This document shows positions 6,187 through 9,413 of a stretch of DNA of 9,413 nt, in pieces. The stretch's first letter is position 1; every line of letters starts with the position of its first letter. The notes below the pieces were generated by a model. The model saw only the letters and a program-made list of their open reading frames with translations. It ran no database searches and was not told the origin of the DNA. Both the position numbers and the translations under genes were made by a program. The stretch lies in NCBI GenBank assembly GCA_910586005.1, contig CAJUHG010000079.1:1-9413 (forward strand). Direction: 5' to 3'. The stretch comes from an uncultured Lachnospiraceae bacterium. GTDB lineage: Bacteria > Bacillota > Clostridia > Lachnospirales > Lachnospiraceae.

Positions 6187-6198
6187 TATAATTATAAT
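6187..6198 (+). promoter_or_regulatory. Candidate -10 elements for prfC
   Basis: Two back-to-back TATAAT hexamers (6187-6192 and 6193-6198) sit 20-30 bp before the prfC start. No good TTGACA-like -35 is found 16-18 bp upstream of either. Transcription from here would leave only a short leader, which bears on which start codon is used. Confidence 0.4.
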
Positions 6199-6218
6199 AT
6201 GAAAAGTTTTTAATTAGG

Positions 6219-7835
6219 ATGTCACAAGAAAGAGAGGAATATACATTGGCAGATTTAGAAAAAGAAATAGAGAAACGTAGAACTTTTGCAATTATTTCTC
6301 ATCCTGATGCAGGAAAAACCACATTGACAGAAAAGTTCTTATTGTATGGGGGAGCAATTAATCTAGCAGGCTCTGTAAAGGGAAAAGCAACAGCACGTCA
6401 CGCGGTTTCTGACTGGATGGAAATTGAAAAAGAAAGAGGAATTTCTGTCACTTCTTCTGTATTACAATTTAACTATGATGGTTATTGTATCAATATTTTG
6501 GATACCCCAGGACATCAGGATTTCTCTGAGGATACCTATCGTACATTGATGGCTGCAGATTCAGCAGTAATGGTGATTGATGGTTCCAAAGGTGTGGAGG
6601 CACAAACTAGAAAATTATTTAAGGTATGTGTGATGCGTCATATTCCTATTTTTACCTTTATCAATAAAATGGATCGAGATGCCAATGATACTTTTGAATT
6701 ATTAGATGAAATTGAAAAAGAACTTGGAATTGCTACTTGTCCTGTGAACTGGCCCATTGGATCAGGAAAAAATTTTAAAGGTGTATATGATAGAAATACA
6801 AAAAAGGTTATGACTTTTGCAGATACGTTAAAGGGAACAAAGGAAGGAATAGAAAAAGATATTGATATCAATGCTCCTGAATTAGTAAAGGAAATTGGAG
6901 CAGATTTTAAAGAGACTTTATTGGAAGAAATTGAGCTTTTGGATGGAGCAAGCGCAGAATTTGATATGGAGTTGGTATCAAAAGGAGAATTATCTCCTGT
7001 ATTTTTTGGATCTGCATTGACAAACTTTGGAGTAGAAACATTTTTGCAACATTTTTTGCAGATGACTTCTGCTCCACTTCCAAGAAAAGCAGATATAGGT
7101 GAAGTTAATCCATTTTCTCAAGACTTTTCCGCTTTTGTATTTAAAATTCAGGCAAATATGAATAAGGCTCACCGAGATAGAATTGCGTTTATGCGTATTT
7201 GTTCTGGAAAATTTGAGGCTGGTATGGAAGTGACTCATATTCAAGGAGATAAAAAAATGCGTCTTTCTCAGCCACAACAGATGATGGCACAAGAACGAAA
7301 AATAATTGAAGAGGCTTATGCAGGTGATATTATTGGTGTTTTTGATCCAGGTATTTTTTCTATTGGAGATACAATTACCAATGCTGGAAATAAATTTGCA
7401 TTTGAAGGAATTCCTACATTTGCTCCAGAACATTTTGCAAGGGTAAAGCAATTAGATACGATGAAGCGCAAACAGTTTGTAAAAGGAATTACACAGATTG
7501 CACAAGAAGGTGCCATTCAAATTTTTCAAGAATATCATACTGGAATGGAAGAAATTATTGTGGGTGTGGTGGGAGTATTGCAATTTGATGTGTTAAAATA
7601 TCGTTTAGAAAATGAATATAATGTGGAAATTCGTTTAGAAAAACTGCCTTATGAGCATATTCGATGGATAGAAAATAATGAGATAGATATGGATAAATTA
7701 ACAGGAACTTCTGATATGAAAAAAATTCAAGATTTAAAAGGAAATCCTTTACTTCTGTTTGTAAACAGTTGGAGTGTAGGAATGACACTAGATCGAAATG
7801 AAGGATTAATTTTATCAGAATTTGGAAAGAATTAA
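6219..7835 (+). CDS. prfC: Peptide chain release factor 3 (GTPase)
   Basis: RF3 is a ribosome-associated translational GTPase that removes RF1/RF2 from the ribosome after peptide release. All G motifs are present: SHPDAGKTT (27-35, P-loop), ERGISVTSS (72-80, switch I), DTPGHQDFSEDTYRTL (95-110, switch II) and NKMD (149-152). RF3-specific stretches include KRRTFAIISHPDAGKTTLTE, AVSDWMEIEKERGISVTS and the C-terminal domains with QPQQMMAQER and GVLQFDVLKYRLENEYNVE. Length is 538 aa from ATG 6219, close to the usual 525-530. The start is uncertain. ATG 6219 has only AGG abutting it and no spaced ribosome site, whereas the in-frame TTG at 6246 has GAGAGGA seven bases upstream and would give 529 aa beginning at ADLEKEIEKRRT, nearer the family consensus. 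Single-gene unit, convergent with the deacetylase downstream. Confidence 0.96.
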   Translation: MSQEREEYTLADLEKEIEKRRTFAIISHPDAGKTTLTEKFLLYGGAINLAGSVKGKATARHAVSDWMEIEKERGISVTSSVLQFNYDGYCINILDTPGHQDFSEDTYRTLMAADSAVMVIDGSKGVEAQTRKLFKVCVMRHIPIFTFINKMDRDANDTFELLDEIEKELGIATCPVNWPIGSGKNFKGVYDRNTKKVMTFADTLKGTKEGIEKDIDINAPELVKEIGADFKETLLEEIELLDGASAEFDMELVSKGELSPVFFGSALTNFGVETFLQHFLQMTSAPLPRKADIGEVNPFSQDFSAFVFKIQANMNKAHRDRIAFMRICSGKFEAGMEVTHIQGDKKMRLSQPQQMMAQERKIIEEAYAGDIIGVFDPGIFSIGDTITNAGNKFAFEGIPTFAPEHFARVKQLDTMKRKQFVKGITQIAQEGAIQIFQEYHTGMEEIIVGVVGVLQFDVLKYRLENEYNVEIRLEKLPYEHIRWIENNEIDMDKLTGTSDMKKIQDLKGNPLLLFVNSWSVGMTLDRNEGLILSEFGKN

Positions 7836-7976
7836 GTTGGAATAATATCAAAAAAGAATTTTATTAGAAATTTAAAAGAAGTAAATTGGAAATAACATAG
7901 AATCAGAAAAGTCTAAAAGAATGAAGTTAGAAATAACATAAATGAAAAGAAGAATTTTATTAAATTTTAAAGAGAA
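7834..7976 (+). repeat. Degenerate A-rich tandem repeats after prfC
   Basis: Three decayed copies of a unit of about 45 bp begin at 7834 (AAGTTGGAATAATATC), 7883 (AAATTGGAAATAACATAG) and 7924 (AAGTTAGAAATAACATAA). Copies 1 and 3 share AGAATTTTATTA, and the middle copy lacks it. They run straight on from the prfC stop codon. No ORF or regulatory site is evident. The region is low in complexity, so the copy boundaries are approximate. Confidence 0.5.
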
Positions 7977-7978
7977 CA

Positions 7979-8061
7979 AAACATAGAGTGTCATATTAAG
8001 AGTATAAATATATTTAGAACGAACAATATTTTGTATTTCTTATATATAACACTCTATGTTT
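7979..8061. terminator. Long imperfect hairpin between convergent genes, likely bidirectional terminator
   Basis: The 13-bp arms AAACATAGAGTGT (7979-7991) and ACACTCTATGTTT (8049-8061) are perfect complements. Pairing continues inward imperfectly through AT-rich sequence toward a loop near 8018-8024. On the minus strand the arm is followed by a T-rich run (TTTTGTTCTCTTT), as expected for termination of the deacetylase transcript. The size also fits a small non-autonomous inverted-repeat element. The rest of the 350-bp gap (8062-8185) is very AT-rich and shows only a weak inverted repeat at 8137-8176. Confidence 0.6.
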
Positions 8062-8185
8062 CTAAATAATTATTATATGTTTCATGTGATGTTTATGATT
8101 CTAATAATTTTTATATTTCTTAATTTGATGTTCTATTGTCTTACTAATAAAATCTTTTTGATATATTTTTATAAGACATTTATAT

Positions 8186-9289
8186 TTACTGAAACAGTTT
8201 AAATTCATAACCTTGTGCTCTTGCTTGGTCAATGAAATCACCTAATATTTGAGTGTTTGTCTCTGATTCAGCATGAAGAAGATAAAGAGCACCTGGGTGT
8301 AGGCAACTCATAATTTTTTGCAAGCTTTCTGTAGGATCAGGTTGATTATTCACATCATAATCTAAATATGCAAAGCTCCAAAATACACTTTTATAATTTA
8401 AATTATTGATAAGAGCAACTGATTGTTCACTGAATTTTCCGGCTGGATAACGAAACAAGTGCATATCATAGCCAAATTGTTCTTTAATATAATTATGATT
8501 TCCCACAATTTCATTTGTTTGCTGTTCTATACTTTGGGAGGGTAATCCAGCAGATGGATGAGTAACACTGTGGTTGCCTACTTCATGTCCCTCTTCAATC
8601 ATACGCTTTACTAAATCAGGATTTTGTTCCGCAAAAGATTTAGTAACAAAAAAAACAGCATGTACATTTTTTTCTTTTAAAGTATCTAAAATACGTGGAG
8701 AGCAGCCATATTCATAACCTTCATCAATCGTTAAATATATGACTTTTTTCTCAGGTTCATCTGAAATAAAATATGCATTATATTTACCATATTTTTCTTG
8801 ATATTGTAAACAGCCGGCTGGTCGGTTCCACTGATCTTTATCTCCACCTTGTCCCCAATCTAAGCCTGTGGTGTCTAATCCATTTAAATCTATTTGTTGA
8901 TTTTGTAAAACGATACCATTCTCTGTTGGGCGCTCATCAAAACCATCTGGATTATCTAAATCAGCAAGTGTGAATGTGGATTTTTCATCTCCAGTGCTTG
9001 CTGGAGGATTTGTTTTAGGAAAGGCTTCTTCTATGTAATGCATAATATCCTGCATAAAAGAGGAAGTATTTTTTACTTGTATTTCATTACCAGAGGCAAC
9101 CTCTGTTTTTTTATGGTCTTTACCACCAATAGCTTTAGAAATTCCTACCACTACCAAAATTATTACAACTGCTGGTACAGCACAGATAAGGAATTTTGCT
9201 ATATTGTTTCTTCTTCTTCGCTGCCTTCTCCTTTTTCTCTGCATTTCTCTTCTTTGCATTTCTTTTCTTTGCATTTCTTTCTTCTGCAT
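8186..9289 (-). CDS. PdaA-like polysaccharide/peptidoglycan de-N-acetylase, membrane-anchored
   Basis: This 367-aa protein has a very basic N terminus (residues 1-28), one membrane segment (about 30-54), a low-complexity linker to about 140, and a NodB-type deacetylase domain (about 180-365) facing outward. NodB motifs: D189 in YLTIDEGYEYG (catalytic base), H240 and H244 in GNHSVTHPS (metal), R280 in RYPAG, D310 in FAYLDYD, and H339 in LLHAES. The GYEYG stretch, the FWSFAYLDYD block and the HPGALYLLHAES ending match B. subtilis PdaA, which deacetylates N-acetylmuramic acid so that muramic delta-lactam forms in spore cortex. The usual TFDDG is TIDEG here; PdaA itself has TFDNG. A distal SpoIIIAH gene fits a sporulating host, but a vegetative cell-wall or biofilm role is possible. 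The first 20 residues are four tandem MQRKE-like pentapeptides giving four in-frame ATGs; AAGGG about 11 nt before the first favours it. It lies 36 bp after an upstream minus-strand frame. Confidence 0.88.
   Translation of the reverse strand: MQKKEMQRKEMQRREMQRKRRRQRRRRNNIAKFLICAVPAVVIILVVVGISKAIGGKDHKKTEVASGNEIQVKNTSSFMQDIMHYIEEAFPKTNPPASTGDEKSTFTLADLDNPDGFDERPTENGIVLQNQQIDLNGLDTTGLDWGQGGDKDQWNRPAGCLQYQEKYGKYNAYFISDEPEKKVIYLTIDEGYEYGCSPRILDTLKEKNVHAVFFVTKSFAEQNPDLVKRMIEEGHEVGNHSVTHPSAGLPSQSIEQQTNEIVGNHNYIKEQFGYDMHLFRYPAGKFSEQSVALINNLNYKSVFWSFAYLDYDVNNQPDPTESLQKIMSCLHPGALYLLHAESETNTQILGDFIDQARAQGYEFKLFQ
9230..9289 (-). repeat. 15-bp coding tandem repeat at the deacetylase N terminus
   Basis: Four consecutive pentapeptide units (MQKKE, MQRKE, MQRRE, MQRKR) are encoded by near-identical 15-bp units, each starting with ATGCA. 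They put in-frame ATG codons at 9289, 9274, 9259 and 9244. Seven consecutive A's lie just before and into the first ATG on the coding strand. Confidence 0.85.
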
Positions 9290-9325
9290 TTTTTTCTTTA
9301 CCCTTCATTTTATAAATTTTTCATG

Positions 9326-9412
9326 CTATGAAACTGTAAAAAGTTCATAGTCTATATCTTTTGGTCTTCTTAGTATCTCTCTGGAATACATGTGGTCATT
9401 CGGTCGTTTCAC
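9326..9412 (-). CDS. Possible C-terminal end of an upstream minus-strand gene
   Basis: From the right edge one minus-strand frame stays open for 28 codons and ends in TAG (complement of 9326-9328). The C-terminal residues read RRPKDIDYELFTVS, and the other two minus frames are broken by stops. The stop lies 36 bp before the deacetylase start, so the two could form an operon. The piece is too short to identify. Its last codons coincide with an inverted repeat (CTATGAAAC at 9326-9334, GTTCATAG at 9343-9350), which could instead be a regulatory dyad for the deacetylase. Confidence 0.4.
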   Translation of the reverse strand: MKRPNDHMYSREILRRPKDIDYELFTVS

Positions 9413-9413
9413 A

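Noticed and set aside
6990..7451. 153-codon open frame on the minus strand inside prfC
   Set aside because: It lies wholly opposite a well-identified RF3 gene, its product is Cys/Phe/Ser-rich with no domain, and it lacks a ribosome site; it is a frame shadow of AT-rich coding DNA.
7555..7851. 98-codon minus-strand frame over the prfC 3' end
   Set aside because: Antisense to conserved RF3 C-terminal coding sequence, with no independent evidence.

Overview
The window reads as a core-chromosome segment of an AT-rich, Gram-positive, spore-forming anaerobe. Composition is roughly one third G+C by eye. A SpoIIIAH sporulation protein, a PdaA-type spore-cortex deacetylase, strong purine-rich Shine-Dalgarno sites and the flavour of the proteins all suggest Clostridia, most likely Lachnospiraceae. 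The family assignment is inference from remembered relatives, not from a search.

Layout, left to right. The 3' end of spoIIIAH runs off the left edge. It is followed by an A-rich spacer holding a 67-bp tandem duplication and a probable promoter, then deoB (phosphopentomutase). A gap of about 455 bp contains a hairpin, a possible 45-codon ORF, two copies of a small hairpin repeat and a 44-bp perfect palindrome. Next come a MATE-family exporter and, 40 bp further on, a 159-aa hypothetical protein with internal tandem repeats. A strong extended -10 promoter overlaps the stop codon of that gene and drives pepF (oligoendopeptidase F), whose leader of about 130 nt contains a 9-bp hairpin and a 35-codon overlapping ORF. 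Between pepF and prfC (release factor 3) lie a GC-richer cluster of hairpins, a third copy of the hairpin repeat and a terminator. prfC faces a minus-strand PdaA-like polysaccharide deacetylase. The convergent gap carries degenerate A-rich repeats and a long imperfect hairpin. The right edge holds the last 28 codons of an open minus-strand frame, probably the gene upstream of the deacetylase.

The genes are mostly single-gene transcription units of housekeeping (nucleoside salvage, peptide turnover, translation termination) and sporulation function. They do not form a shared pathway. I found no phage, CRISPR, tRNA/rRNA, transposase or defence genes. The less ordinary content is in the intergenic DNA (a hairpin repeat family with a compensatory base change, the compound structured element and several local tandem duplications) and in the uncharacterised repeat-bearing 159-aa protein. 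I do not see convincing evidence of a new multi-gene system.
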